A stretch of 64,000 nt of DNA from Piezodorus guildinii (GCA_023052935.1 CM041294.1:26896641-26960640); one strand, 5' to 3'; counted from the stretch's first letter, positions 9,992 through 21,449 are shown. The notes: generated by a model not told the origin, from the letters alone. Translations and numbers: made by a program.

Positions 9992-10555
9992 CCATTTTTT
10001 TATTTATTTATAGTAATTTACAACTGTATTAAAGAACACAATAAGTAAATATGAGGAATGAAAAAAAAAAGTCATGAAAATGTCTTGAGAAAGAACTACC
10101 CAGTGATAACACTTCACTATTTTAACTCATTAGGTCCCGAGGCCACCTTTTTTCAGTCGCCTTGGAGGGTTATCAGGGATATCTAAGGAAGATAAATTAC
10201 GGACAAGTGGATTTGTATGGGTAGGGAGTTTAGAATGAAAAGAGGAGTATCTATCACGGGCTATGTCTGCAACAAATGGGATGTTAAGGTCATTATGAAT
10301 GGGTTGATTTGTAACAAAATAAGGAGCATTCAGGATTTTGCGAAGGATTTTGGATTGTAAGGACTGGATGCGGGAGGAATTAGATGGTTTCGTAGAGCCC
10401 CAAAGCTCGATTCCATACGTCCAAATAGGTCTGATAATAGCGATGTAAATGAGTCTTTTGTAATATACTGGAAGTTTTGAACGTTTGTCTAGTAAGTGTT
10501 GTAGTAATCCGATATCTTCGAGCAGCTTCTTGTCGTTTCAGTCTTGTGTGAGGAT
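9992..10555 (-). pseudogene. Jockey-type LINE, 5'-truncated insertion
   Basis: The reverse strand encodes the C-terminal RT and tail of a jockey-type protein: RPIWTYGIELWGSTKPSNSS, then RIQSLQSKILRKILNAPYFV, then the terminal PPRRLKKGGLGT and a stop near 10,133. A short 3' UTR follows, with A-rich sequence next to the insertion site. It interrupts a TIR12 copy and is flanked by a 9-bp duplication TTTACAAAA (9,983-9,991 and 10,556-10,564), as expected for target-primed reverse transcription. The remaining frame of about 140 codons is open but lacks EN and the RT palm. Confidence 0.85.
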
Positions 10556-11060
10556 TTTACAAAATCAACATTAAAAAAGAAAATATTTATGCTCCTTTTT
10601 CCAATAGTTGGGTATCAAATTCGTTAAATTATATATTTACAAGTTTTTTTTATCAATGCTAACAAGATAATATGGTTAATTTTCTCAAATCTAGAAATAG
10701 AAGGAACATTAAAGAAAAAGAAAGTTTAAAATTTTGGCATTTAAGCAACATCAGAATATTTTAATCAGAATAAAAAAATAAAATATCCCACGGGATAATA
10801 AAAAGGGATAAAATGCACGGTATAAAATGACTCTTTTGGTTTGTCTAAGCTCAAATAGTTCTGTAATACAGGCATTTACGCTCCTAAAATATGAAATTTA
10901 GGTTTTATACAACTGATTTATTTCGGGCTAGACTGACCGCAAATACACACACACACAAACCTTTTTGCAAGACTTGGTCATTTATACTTATAGAATAAAA
11001 AAAATTTTAATTTAAGAAAAATTTAAAATTTTCAATGCCATTTTTTGTCTGCCACCTCCA
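10556..11060 (+). repeat. TIR12 repeat, right arm
   Basis: Continues the copy at 9,765: TAGTTGGGTATCAAATTCGT, AATATGAAATTTAGGTTTTA, a short CA run and TTTTTGCAAGACTTGGTCAT. The very 3' end is decayed. Confidence 0.8.
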
Positions 11061-11364
11061 AAACGGCCTCTATCTATTTTGTTAGACTTGCTATATTGGC
11101 GTAAAATTTAATATGCTTAGATATAATGCAGGTTTTACTCCAATTAAGATAGAATTATAGGGAATTAAAGCCATATTTTCTAAATTTCTAAGTCTATTAT
11201 ACCTTTGATTTTGTTGGTTAGAAATAACTAACCATTAGAACACGTTAGGATTGATAAAATATAGAATGATAAGATACATAGATGTTTTTGATAACTAACT
11301 GAAGGAGAAACAAGCGGATATAATTTTCCAGGGTTTTTTTTTAAATATAATAAAGATGTAACGT

Positions 11365-11925
11365 ATACAAAACCTTTGAATACCCTCCTCAAAAAGTTCT
11401 GCCGCCTGACTTGTTAACCACTGCATCACAAATGTTTATTGACGTGCCGATCGCCCAGGTGTTTCTTCAAATCCAGGAAAAAATGGTAGCCGCTGGGCGC
11501 CAGATCAGGGCTGTATGGAGGATGATCTGGAGTTTCCCATTTAAATGGTTTGATGAGATCTTTGGTCCGATTAGCCACATGTAGACGGGCATTGTCATGC
11601 AGCAAAACGATACCCTTACTCAACTTGCCACGTCTTTTGTTCTGGATTGCACGACGCAGATTTTTCAATGTCTCACAATAAGACGCTGCATTGACGAGGC
11701 AGAAACTCCACTAGCAATACGGACGCCCAATCCGTTCTTCATCATGCACATTTGTTATGCTCTCACCTATTTCCTCACCATTCCATCACCCATAATGTTT
11801 TGTCCGTAAACTTCAACGATCTCACGATGAATATCGATCGGTTTTACGCCTTTAGCACTAGAATCGTAAAAGAACAATCGATAACAGAATTCACCCGTAC
11901 TACTTGCACAATACTGCAGGGACTA
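11365..11925 (-). pseudogene. mar-2: second mariner family, internally deleted transposase
   Basis: The reverse strand reads an N-terminal HTH segment (GVKPIDIHREIVEVYGQN, GDGMVRK*VRA, TNVHDEERIGRP). It jumps past most of the catalytic domain to IVLLHDNARLHVAN (second aspartate), then HPPYSPDLAPSGYHFFLDLK, where the third aspartate position is G. After a frameshift near 11,430 it reads QWLTSQAAELFEEGIQRF. About 80 codons from 11,668 to 11,426 are continuously open. The lost first aspartate, the D-to-G change and the frameshift make it inactive. The protein differs clearly from mar-1. Confidence 0.8.
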
Positions 11926-12769
11926 CATCCGAATTTATCATAGGAATCTTATAACACTCATAAACAAACGTGTAGTAACAAAATGAAGAAAAATTCATGG
12001 ACTATCATCGAAAGATATTAAGGTATCTTTCAGTGTAATTCTATTGACAAATATCTTTGCACTGTCTCAATATTTCTTATAATCCTAAAAACGGTAAGCT
12101 ATTTAACTTAAAAAAAAAACTTCCATCGATTAATTTAAACTCATAAGTAATGCTTTTAACTGAATATAGTCTTATAAACACATTTCGATCAGTAAATTTT
12201 CAGTTACAAAGTAACTAATATAATGAAAAAATTACTACCCCCCAAAATTTATGTTTAGGTAACCGCTTTACATCATAAATCACTATCTGTAATATGTACA
12301 AAATGATAGAAGGCATATAGAATTGGTATTAATAATTTCTTCTAAGTAAGTAAAGTCGTTAGTTTATTTAATTAATAAATTGAGATAAAGTAAAATATAC
12401 TATCAACACCTTACAATAAAACATTCTGTTATACACATTTAATATGACAAATATAATGTAAGTACTATAAAGCTCTTCATTTCACAAGTAACATTAATGA
12501 AAACAATTACTACTTCACTATATTTAACCCTATACATCTTTAATATTAATAGCTGTAAAACTGAAAAAAAGAAGGTTACCTTTATGATTATTTCTTTTAA
12601 TTTCAACACCTATTTAAAAATTGTTTTTATAATAATAATTATAGGTATTCTACAATAATAAAGATATTCATTTTAAACTATATTTTTTTCAATGTATTAG
12701 AGTTGAAAAGCTGTAAAAAGTAAAAAACAAAACAAATTATTACATTAGCAGTTTCACCCCTAATTATTA
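11926..12769. other. AT-rich sequence, nothing recognised
   Basis: Only short frames. No tRNA-like, TIR or RT signatures. Confidence 0.5.
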
Positions 12770-13527
12770 TTGGGTTGTTTCATATGTATGCCCGTTTTTA
12801 TAGTTTTCTGAAATACATAAAGGATTTTGCAGGTCTCTGTTGTTTTCTTCCGAATGTTTACATATTTAAAGTAAACACTTACTAATCCTATACCTTTGTA
12901 TTATAAACATTAGCTTCCCAATCAATTACCCACTTTTTAGTATACCTCCAAATATGAACATGCGATTTTCGAGTAATATTTTTGTACGAGTTTAAACTCG
13001 GCAACTACTCAAACATACAGTAAAATGAAACCCCTACCATACAGTTAAAAGGACTCTCAGCACAACTAAATGCAAGTGCATCTACCGTTTCCAGACATTT
13101 AAAGTTTATCGGAAAGTGAAAAAGATCGATACATAATACCTCATGATCTCACTGAGTGGCAGCAAGACCCCATGTTTCAAAACATACCGTGCAAAAATTG
13201 AAAGAACTGGGCTACGAAGTTCTTCCGTACCCACCATATTCTCCCGACTTGTCTACAACAGATTACCACCTGCCCTAGGAATTTAGACAACTTCGTCAAA
13301 TGAAAACATTTTGAAAATGATGATCAATGAAAAGTGCGTTTTCAGATATTATTTCTCGTCAAAGCTCAAGTTTTTCAGTTCGGGAATAAAAAAGGTTGGT
13401 GTCACGTAAGGAAAAAATGTGTAGAAAAAGAAGGTAAATACTTCGATTAAATTATCTTGTTTTCATATCGTATTTTTAATAAAAATCCTTTACCTTGAAA
13501 ACGGACATTTCATGTGACACAACCCAA
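12770..13527 (+). mobile_element. mar-1 copy 2: non-autonomous mariner
   Basis: A full pair of TIRs (TTGGGTTGTTTCATATG at the left; the right end is the complement of TTGGGTTGTGTCACATGAAA) is flanked by TA (12,768-69 and 13,528-29). The coding remnants run from the N-terminal start through KLG, skip most of the HTH, resume at a decayed TVKRTLSAQLNASASTVSRH and end with the C-terminal tail. It shares the family-wide catalytic-core deletion (junction near 13,165) and has an additional N-terminal deletion. Confidence 0.9.
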
Positions 13528-13649
13528 TATTTTATATAAATTTTAAAATTTTAATTTAGATTCCGTTAAAATTCCCTTTCTCTCAAAATTATGGCAACAT
13601 ATGTTATAATGAAATAACCATAATGTAGAAATTATAATTAACAATACAA

Positions 13650-13800
13650 GTATATGGATTCATAAGCAAATTTCAATTTTTTTACACCACCTTATTCATC
13701 CCTTATTATCTTTTCTAAAAGCATGCGCTTTCCAACGGTATTTCATAGTCTACATCACTGCTCATATTCAAAGAAATGTTTTGAGATGATTCGATTATAA
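13650..13800 (+). repeat. Old TIR12 remnant
   Basis: Retains TTTCTAAAAGCATGCGC next to GCTTTCCAACGGTATTTCAT, then ACTGCTCATATTCAAA, corresponding to the family middle segment. No ends. Confidence 0.55.
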
Positions 13801-13852
13801 AAAAGAAAAGAATAGCTATGTATTGCAAGTACTGTATCAGTGCCGTGTCTCG

Positions 13853-13985
13853 ACGTTGAAAGATATCGGTTCGGATCCGGATCCAATGTAGGCACTCCCT
13901 ATTAACTCAACTGTTTTCGCATTTTGTTCCACCAATCGGGAGACGTCGGATCGGATCGGATCCAATGTAGGTGCAGCCTAATATA
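13853..13985. repeat. Direct repeat of a GGATCCAATGTAGG block
   Basis: Two copies of a block (GGATCCGGATCCAATGTAGG near 13,875, and GGATCGGATCCAATGTAGG near 13,955), each followed by a CCTA-type end, about 80 bp apart. They may be ends of a hAT-type MITE pair. Confidence 0.35.
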
Positions 13986-14844
13986 TTAAGCGAAGGAGCC
14001 CTATTATAAACCTAAAACATACGACACTGCAATTAAACATAGTATTGGGATGAAAATAAGTTTTTCAATTTAATCCTCTATGTGTTTATAAAATCATGTT
14101 TATTTGGTTAATAATGCTTGCATATTATAAAAAAGGATAATTCAAGTTGCTTTTATGCATTATTTCCAACCGTAATTCCTTATCTTTTAGTGGTATTTTA
14201 CTTGCTTAAAATGTGCAGAGGAAAAATTCATTTTCGTCATAAAATGATTTATTATTTCCGAAAAGAAAAACCGTTTGCACCGTTCGGAACTGGTTAGCTC
14301 GGTTCAGAACCGGAAATGAAGGGGAAGACGCAAAGCACTCGGGAAAGTATACAGTTTCCAAATTCTACCATTAGTCACAGATAAATCTCACTCTATGACA
14401 CGGGATATTAAAGAATATAATTATTTAATATTGTATATTATATATATTATAATTATATATTATTTATTATAATTATATATTATATTATAATAATTATAAA
14501 AGTATCGATAAGAATCTAAAGTTTTTATTTAAATCACCACTAAAAAACTTTACGAACATATTTTACAAACTAATAAATCTATTTATTATAAGATAATTTT
14601 TTATTCATAGTTCCATATTATTAGATAGAATAAATTTTAGGAATATTGTATTTTTTTTCTTCAGTAAGTTAATCATAAGCTAATGAAAGAAGAGTATGGC
14701 CCCTATAACTGAAGTAACTCCAGTAATAATGCCAAGTATTCCCCCATTACAAGTTTTATAACGTCTGAAAGTTAGCTAATATTGGCCACAAGCAACTGTA
14801 TCACTAAACATCAAGGATTATAAGTGATCCTTTGGTCCAGAACC
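13986..14844. other. AT-rich sequence, nothing recognised
   Basis: Includes a very AT-rich stretch at 14,420-14,510 and a small CGGTTCAGAACCGG palindrome near 14,300. No coding or repeat-family match. Confidence 0.5.
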
Positions 14845-15130
14845 ATATCTCTAACAGAGAGGACAGCCAAAACGTAGGAAATCCCCGAGGGTATATAAAG
14901 GAAGTATCTCCAGCGCCTTGGCAACCAGACCCGCAACACTTGGCGGTACTGCCAGAACGTGGAACCCTAGGATGTAGGGGTTGTTTTTATTTAAGGACCC
15001 CTCAGAGCCTGGAGGACTCCTACACGGTGGCTATGAATAGCCAATGAAGGACCTCACTCCATTACGGCTCCATCACGCTCCATCCATCACTCCATCACCT
15101 CCTAGCCCCTATCAGGGCTCCACCTTAATA
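14845..15130 (+). other. GC-rich unit with TATA and polyA signals; possible solo LTR
   Basis: TATATAAA at about 14,892 is followed about 235 bp later by AATAAA at about 15,127, in GC-rich sequence with no long open frame. That spacing suits the U3/R/polyA layout of an LTR. TG...CA ends and a target duplication could not be fixed. Confidence 0.35.
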
Positions 15131-15277
15131 AAACAAATGATGGAGGAGGATTTGTAATAGCTGTAAACAACTTAGCGCTACATGATAATAGGATAAAGGT
15201 TAATATTAAATTTTTAAAAAAGTGAGAGTAAATTTACGATTAAAGTTTTTTGATATCGTGACAGAGGACGATATAGT

Positions 15278-15387
15278 AAAATCTTATGCGAAAAACACAC
15301 AACTTTCACTCATATCCGTTGTTAAAATGAATTGAGGAATTTTAAATAGAAAAAGTGTTTCACTAAAAAATATATCATATTATTATA
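15278..15387 (+). repeat. TIR12 repeat, left arm (interrupted by MITE)
   Basis: Decayed 5' end (AACTTTCACTCATATCCG) and the GTGTTTCACTAAAAAATATA segment. The arm stops at TATTATTATA, where the MITE enters. Confidence 0.7.
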
Positions 15388-15833
15388 TGGGTCAATTCAT
15401 TCGAAATCGTCCAGACCTTGCAGCTCGACATTTTTTATTTCGGTGATTTTTTGACCAGCCATTCTTATTATAAAATCACAAATTAGAAAAGTTTCGTTTT
15501 TTATTCATTTTCGAGAATTTTTGAAACAACTTTCTTTTCAGGTAGTGAATTGTGGAGATAAAAATACAAAGTATGGCTTTATCTTGTTGTTAGTTACTGT
15601 TTTAATATGATATCTGCAAAATTACAGTAATTAGAAAGATTTTCCCATCAAATTTTTTCGCCCATGAAGCTGACTTAAAACGGCTGCTAAAAGTATTAGC
15701 ACACACAAAAAAAATGTAATTATGGTTTTATACTCACGAAAGGATAGAGAATAACAGGTCAAGAAATCACGAACATAAAAAATGTCGAACAGCAAAACTA
15801 ATAAAATTAGACGATTTCAAATAGATTAACCCA
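15388..15833. mobile_element. 446-bp MITE with about 26-bp imperfect TIRs
   Basis: The left end TGGGTCAATTCATTCGAAAT pairs with the right end, whose complement starts TGGGTTAATCTATTTGAAAT. Both then continue with CGTC. TA flanks both ends (15,386-87 and 15,834-35). A second inverted pair (TCGACATTTTTTAT) lies just inside. No coding frame. It disrupts a TIR12 copy. TA duplication fits a Tc1/mariner-type non-autonomous element, but the TIR is unlike mar-1. Confidence 0.8.
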
Positions 15834-15905
15834 TATACAATAATTTCTTAGTTTTATCTGTTCTTGGCCTCTCTTTATTACCTTTGCATATAAGAATTTT
15901 TTTTT
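15834..15905 (+). repeat. TIR12 repeat, right arm
   Basis: ACAATAATTTCTTAGTTTTATC continues the copy at 15,278 exactly where the family consensus would. Truncated soon after. Confidence 0.65.
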
Positions 15906-15954
15906 CTAATTTAAAAAATAAATAAAATGATGCATGAAATTCAAATTTTAGAGA

Positions 15955-16740
15955 AAAATTTAGTCCACCCAACTCACTACTTTCACTGACCTCCGTCATT
16001 AAAATTAATTAAATAAATTTTAAATAAAGTGATAAATAAATAAATAAAACAGAAAATTATTTACATTGAGTTTAGATAGAAAAACGTGTTTTACTAAATA
16101 ATCTACAACAATCAGTTAGTTTTATCCGCTTTTTATCACTCCTAATCACCTCTTACATCTTTTCAAATAAGATAAAATATTTTCTGCAATCATAATGTTT
16201 CCAGCGGTATATTATACGTCTATATTACTGTTCTTATTATTAAAAAAAATACAAATTACATTTAAACAATTTTTTTTAGTTATTTATGAAACTCGTTTAA
16301 CTTAAATATTGAGCCACTCTTTATTAATGCTAATAAGATGATATGGTTATTATTATTTTTTTCGGAATCTACACAATTAAATATACTTTAAATGAAGAAC
16401 ATAAGAAAAATTGAGCAGTCATGCCTTGGCAGACTATTTCAAAGAGAATGAAACTATGATGGAAACAACATATTAAATCACATCAAATTTTACATCTGTA
16501 TCAGTAGTTAAATCAAAATCGTTAGAGCTCTTAAGAAAATCTTAAAAATTAGCAAAATGCATGGTATTAGGTAGCTCTTCAGTCAAGATGAAGTCAGCTG
16601 ATTTTGATGAAAAAGTTGGTGTTTTATTTTCGAGCCAGACCTGCCACGAACATACACATCCACGAATCTGAGAATTTTCACGATCGCAATACTTTCCCTT
16701 ACTATATATTCCATATATAGGTATTTGAAAGTAGTATTGT
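15955..16740 (+). repeat. TIR12 repeat, near full-length old copy
   Basis: Starts with a diverged 5' end (ACTTTCACTGACCTCCG) and keeps AAAAACGTGTTTTACTAAAT, TTTCCAGCGGTATATTATAC and TTGATGAAAAAGTTGG. It ends with CACGATCGCAATACTTTCCC and a decayed terminal palindrome. Confidence 0.75.
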
Positions 16741-16782
16741 AATATAAATAAATCGAATATAAATCTTGAATATGATGTAAAT

Positions 16783-17930
16783 TAGGGTTTATAAAAAAAC
16801 AGACATTTTAGAAAACCGGTTTTCGAATAGTAATTTTCCCAGAAAACCGGTTTAAAGCAGTTTCGAATTTTTATTTAAAAAGTTTTTACTGGAATATACT
16901 GTAATTCGTACAAAAAATTTTAATAGAAAATTTACAGTGATTATAAGCAGTTTTTTGAAGAAATTATTTACTGTTCAATTTTATTGACAGTAATTTTTTT
17001 TTTTATGCGATTCAGTAAAAGAAAGAAATAATAGTTGACCAGGATTAAATAACTTTAAAAACAATTATTCGTTTTTTATGCATTATTTTCATTATAAGGA
17101 TATACATTTTTTTATAATAGTGAAAAGAGTTATTCAGCAAAGGGTTCGGATAAATAAAAACAATATATTTTCATAATAACCATATTTATATTTAAAAACA
17201 ATGTTACTAGATACAGATGGATACGTATTAAAAAAAAATTAGAAAATATGTAACTTTGTATTATTTAATGTAAATTATAATCAAAGCCGAAAGGCAAGAG
17301 TAAATAAAGTGTATGCATACATACTTATTAAAATCAATTTTAGTTTTAAAGATAATAAAGCAAAGGACCGAGTATTTTCTATTCAATGCAATTTTAATAC
17401 AAATTTAAATATTCTATTTACTTTTTTGTTTACTGAAATATGATTTCAGAAAACAGAGGTCGTCTATGAATTCGCTTTTTAGCTGTGTCCTTAGTTTATT
17501 CACAAAATTCCCAGAAATAGAAAATACCCCCTCACTTGCAACCGAACTAGGCTTAATCGTTTTTATAGCCTGATTTAAAAAATTTATATTTTTATAATAT
17601 TAAAATATGCTACCTACTTACATTTTGTACAATATCATCTATATCAAATATCGATCTATGGAACTGAATGTAAAACCTAAACAAATCTGTATTTATTCAT
17701 TTATTTATTGGATGTAAAATCTAAATTAATTCATCCAACAGACAAAACACACCGTTTCTTTAAATCATACCCGACAGATATGACTCCAAGAACCAATTCG
17801 CTTGCAATAGTATTTTCATCAATCTGGTAAGTTTGTCATTTTCAATTTTTTTAAGTGTTATTCATACATTTAAAAGCTATATTTTCTCCGAAAAAACAGT
17901 TTAAAACCGACAAACCCTTTACTTACAAAC
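16783..17930 (-). pseudogene. hAT transposon remnant with dimerisation domain
   Basis: The reverse strand near 17,560-17,414 reads KPSSVASEGVFSISGNFVNK and then a leucine-rich end before a stop. This is the conserved C-terminal dimerisation motif of hAT transposases (S-ASER-FS-AG pattern, here with SEG). Upstream on the same strand ENTIASELVLGVISVGYD may be further remnant. Ends with AGGGTTTRT in inverted orientation (16,783 and about 17,920) and two AACCGGTT palindromes near the left end look like hAT termini. The RNase H-like catalytic residues are not recoverable, so it is dead. Confidence 0.65.
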
Positions 17931-17964
17931 CCCCCTCTAAGTTTACTTTAAACTTCAATTTCAA

Positions 17965-18010
17965 GAAGAAATGTAAGTGAAAGTATTGTGCTGCGTACAC
18001 CAAGTTTCGT
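17965..18010 (-). repeat. TIR12 repeat, isolated 5' end
   Basis: The plus strand has ATGTAAGTGAAAGTATTGTG followed by a diverged TGCGTACACCAA, the reverse of the family 5' signature. Confidence 0.55.
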
Positions 18011-18224
18011 AATCTGAAATAAAGAACTCAAATGAATGGGCTTTTTATAAATTAGTTAATTATTTAATTTTATAAACGAGTTCATCAAAAAAATACTTAA
18101 CCTTGACATTTCAAACAGCCCCAAAAATTCAAATTTCTCCTCGCTTCTGTCGTAATAGTAAAAACACAGAAGAAAAACGAGTGGAGTTTTCTATTCTTAT
18201 TTTCCAGACGATTGGCCCTCAGGC

Positions 18225-18400
18225 GTTAGTGGTTGAAGGGCACCTCAAAGGGGAGGAGCCTTTCTCATTATTCTAACAACCCAATCCTCTGGCATAGAAG
18301 AGCCCGTAGTAGACCTGAAATTGCCTGGCCGGGTATAAATTGGGAGGGTCTACCGCAGAAAGAAATCATTAGAAATGAAGCATCTTCAAGTAAAAATTAA
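18225..18400 (+). other. GC-rich island with a TATAAA
   Basis: A short GC-rich block containing GGGTATAAATTGGGAGGG (about 18,333). An upstream CCAG could act as a splice acceptor, but the frame after it is only about 20 codons. Unassigned. Confidence 0.25.
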
Positions 18401-18762
18401 ATTAAAAATTATACTTCAATCAATTATTAAAAATTTTCTGGATAAGAGATCCTCCGTCTTAACAAAATATAGTTCAAAGAAGCTAAAGAAAAAATTGGTG
18501 GTAGCTTAAATGCTTCACTAAGCCTTACATGTCTGTGGTTTTATAAACTTTCGTTTAGCAGATTATCATTTCATTGACTACATACGAAAATAAATAATTG
18601 AAGAGAAAAAACGAATGAAGCACTTTTGAAGTGACGCCGCTAACATGCTCTAGACTGGTCCATGCACTCTGTGTATACCTGTCTTTTAGAGATAGGATAA
18701 CGATATCAATTTCCGTGAACGTTATCGATGCCGGTGTAATATCGGAACAGAAATATATAATA
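18401..18762. other. Nothing recognised
   Basis: One short minus-strand frame (18,776-18,555) without family resemblance. Confidence 0.5.
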
Positions 18763-19355
18763 TTGGATTGTTTCACATGAAATGTCCGTTTTTATAGTTT
18801 CTGAAATACATAAAGGATTTTCCAGGTCTGTATTGTTTTCTTACGAATGTTTACATATTTAAAGTAAACAGTTACTAATCCTCTACCTTTGTATTATAAA
18901 CATTAGCTTCCCAATCAATTACCCACTTTTAAATATGCCTCCAAATATAAACATGGAAACGAGCGATTTTCGAGTAATATTTTTGTACGAGTTTAAACTC
19001 GGCCATTCAGCAGCTGAGGCCGCTAGAAATATTTGCAAGGCGTTTGGGAAAGGGAGTGTTAATGAACGGACCATTCACCGTTGGTTTGCTGGGTTTTCAA
19101 CTGGAAAACTTTCCCCGAGGAAGATCTCTGTCCGTAATAGACAACGATGTCCTCAAACATACTGTAGAAGGAAACCCCTACCAAACAGTTAAAGGACTCT
19201 CAGAACAACTAAATTCAAGTGCATCTACCGTTTCCAGACATTTAAAGTGTATTGAGAAAGTAGAAAAGCTCGATACATGGGTACCTCATGATCTCACTGA
19301 GCGGCGTGTTTCAAAACATACTGTGCAAAAATTGAAAGAACTGGGCTACGAAGTT
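18763..19355 (+). mobile_element. mar-1 copy 3: truncated mariner with HTH region
   Basis: The left TIR TTGGATTGTTTCACATGAAA follows a TA. The frame carries METSDFRVIFLYEFKLGHSA and most of the HTH, with a one-base frame change near 19,110, then continues 19,044-19,355 through TVSRHLKCIEKVEKLDTW and HDLTERR. The usual deletion junction joins this to VSKHTVQKLKELGYEV. At 19,355 the mariner stops and a TIR12 fragment begins, so the C-terminal domain and the right TIR are lost. Confidence 0.88.
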
Positions 19356-19517
19356 CAGACTATTTTAATCAGAATGAAACCTACACGAAATTTTTTTGGG
19401 ACTTGTTATTTGGACTCAGGGGACCCTAAAATGTGTATTTCCGTTGAAAATTGGAATTCGACAATTTTCACGATCGCAATACTTTTCCTTACTATATATA
19501 GTAAGTGAAAGTAAAAA
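19356..19517 (+). repeat. TIR12 repeat, 3' end with internal deletion
   Basis: Begins CAGACTATTTTAATCAGAAT, jumps to TTTTGGGACTTGTTATTTGG and ends at an intact CTTACTATATATAGTAAG palindrome plus TGAAAGTAAAAA. The mariner-TIR12 fusion yields an artefactual 154-codon frame. Confidence 0.88.
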
Positions 19518-19821
19518 TATAATTATATTAAATTTTGTTGGAAGCATTTATTTTATATTAAATATTATAAAAAAATGAAAAATTGTTAAGGTTATTTTTT
19601 CTCTCGCAAATAAGGAAATTTTAGAGGTTTATAATGTACTACTATAATGTTAAAGATAAAAAAAAATAATAATAAAGAACTCTATAAAAAGTAATGTAAA
19701 GTGACAAATAATACACTAATTGATTTGTACGGACATAAAGAATATAATTTTTATTATTACATCATTCAATCTGAAATAAAAGAACACCAATTTGAATCTT
19801 AAGTTTATTAAATGCTTGATT

Positions 19822-19862
19822 CCATGAAAGGTAAGAGAAAGTCATGCATTGCGCGCAACAGA
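19822..19862 (-). repeat. TIR12 repeat, isolated 5' end
   Basis: The plus strand reads AGGTAAGAGAAAGTCATG then TTGCGCGCAACAGATC, a recognisable reverse 5' end. Confidence 0.6.
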
Positions 19863-20427
19863 TCTTTTACTTGATAATAAATAATAAACAGGGATGGACA
19901 TAAATTATTTACTACACAATAGGAAAGGATATAACAAACAAAATAAGTAAAGAAGGAAAATATTCCAATTTAGGAATGAAGAGCGAAACTTATCTTAAGT
20001 TTCATAAGGTATCGCTGTGTGGAAATATATTTCCTAAATTAACACTCCGTCTTTCCATTTAATATTTCAACTCTTCCTCTTGTTTCTATGAGTTCTCTAC
20101 AATAGGATCCCATGCTTCACAGAGTTTTAGTCCACAACTACTTAGTATTTTAGCAAAGAAAAGACAAAGTAAAAATATTTTAAAGTCCACTTTTTAAGCA
20201 TTTTAGCAAGAAAATTCAGATTGCTAAATATTGTTTACTAACTTTATTTTCTTCAAACTACGATTTCAATCTTAATTAATTAAAGGAAGGCTCTTTAGTT
20301 TAACCCAAATCATTAAGCTTCAAAATTAATTCGAATGTTCTCCCTTGTAATATTATTTTTAATACATAATATATACAAATAAAAATACTATTTAGAATAA
20401 ATATCATATCATGTGTAAATTATTATA
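19863..20427. other. Nothing recognised
   Basis: AT-rich, only very short frames. Confidence 0.5.
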
Positions 20428-21170
20428 TTGGGTTGTTTCACATGAAATGTCCGTTATTATAGTTTCTGAAATACATAAAGGACTTTGTAGGTCTCGGTTG
20501 GTTTCTTCCGAATGTTTACATATTTAAAGTAACCAGTTACTAATCCTCTACCTTTGTACCTTCCAAATATTAACATGGAAACACGCGATTTTCGAGTAGC
20601 ATTTTGGTACGAGTTTAAACTCGGCCTTAAAAACTTGTCCCGATGAAGACCTCCGTCCGTATTAGACAACGATGTACTAAAAAATACAATAGAAAGAAAC
20701 CCCTACCAAACAGTTAAAGGACTCTCAGCACAACTAAATGCAAGTGCATCTACTGTTTCCAAACATTTAAAGTGTATTGGGAAAGTAAAAAAGTTCGATA
20801 TATGGGTACCTCATGATCTCACTGCGCGGCAGCAAGACCCCATGTTTCAAAACATACCGTGCAAAAATTGAAAGAACTGGGCTACGAAGTTCTTCCTCAC
20901 CCACCATATCCTTCCGACTTGTCTCCAACAGATTAGCACCTGTTCAGGAATTAAACAACTTCGTCAAAGGTAATCTTTTTGAAAATGATGATCAAGTGAA
21001 ATGTGCGTTTTCAGATTTTGTTTCATTTCAAAGCTCAGAGTTTTTCAGTTCGGGGATACAAAAGTTGGTGTCACGTTGGGAAAATGTGTAAAAAAAGAAG
21101 GTGTATACTTCGAATAAAATTATCTTGTTTTCATATCGTATTTTTAATAAAAATCCTTTACCTTGAAAAC
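20428..21170 (+). mobile_element. mar-1 copy 4: non-autonomous mariner lacking its right TIR
   Basis: The left TIR TTGGGTTGTTTCACATGAAA is next to a TA. The N-terminal frame is broken by a deletion after KLG. ASTVSKHLKCIGKVKK is readable, and after the shared deletion junction the C-terminal part is present (FVKGNLFENDDQVKCAFSDF, LVSRWENV), with its YSPDL block frame-shifted. The element ends abruptly at TTACCTTGAAAAC, about 30 bases short of where the right TIR should be. Confidence 0.88.
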
Positions 21171-21449
21171 TAAATAGCCGTTTAACTCTGTTGTTAATTA
21201 TTTTAATAGCTAAATAAATTTGACTCGATCTATTTACTATTTTTTTTTAACAAAGAATTTAAAGTTAATACAACCATAAATTATTACTTTATCAGAGTTT
21301 TACTACTTTTCAATTTATTTTTTATATAATTAAACATTTTTATTATACTATATATTTTTAAATGTTTTATATTCTGAGAGCATATTAGGAATGGTTATAG
21401 TAAAGAAGTTATAAATGTGCCCAAGCAGATTTAAAAAATTGTTTTGCAA
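21171..21449. other. Nothing recognised
   Basis: Very AT-rich, no frames or repeats. Confidence 0.5.

Noticed and set aside
19044..19508. 154-codon transposase-like gene
   Set aside because: Frame runs from truncated mar-1 into a TIR12 fragment; the last third is not transposase.
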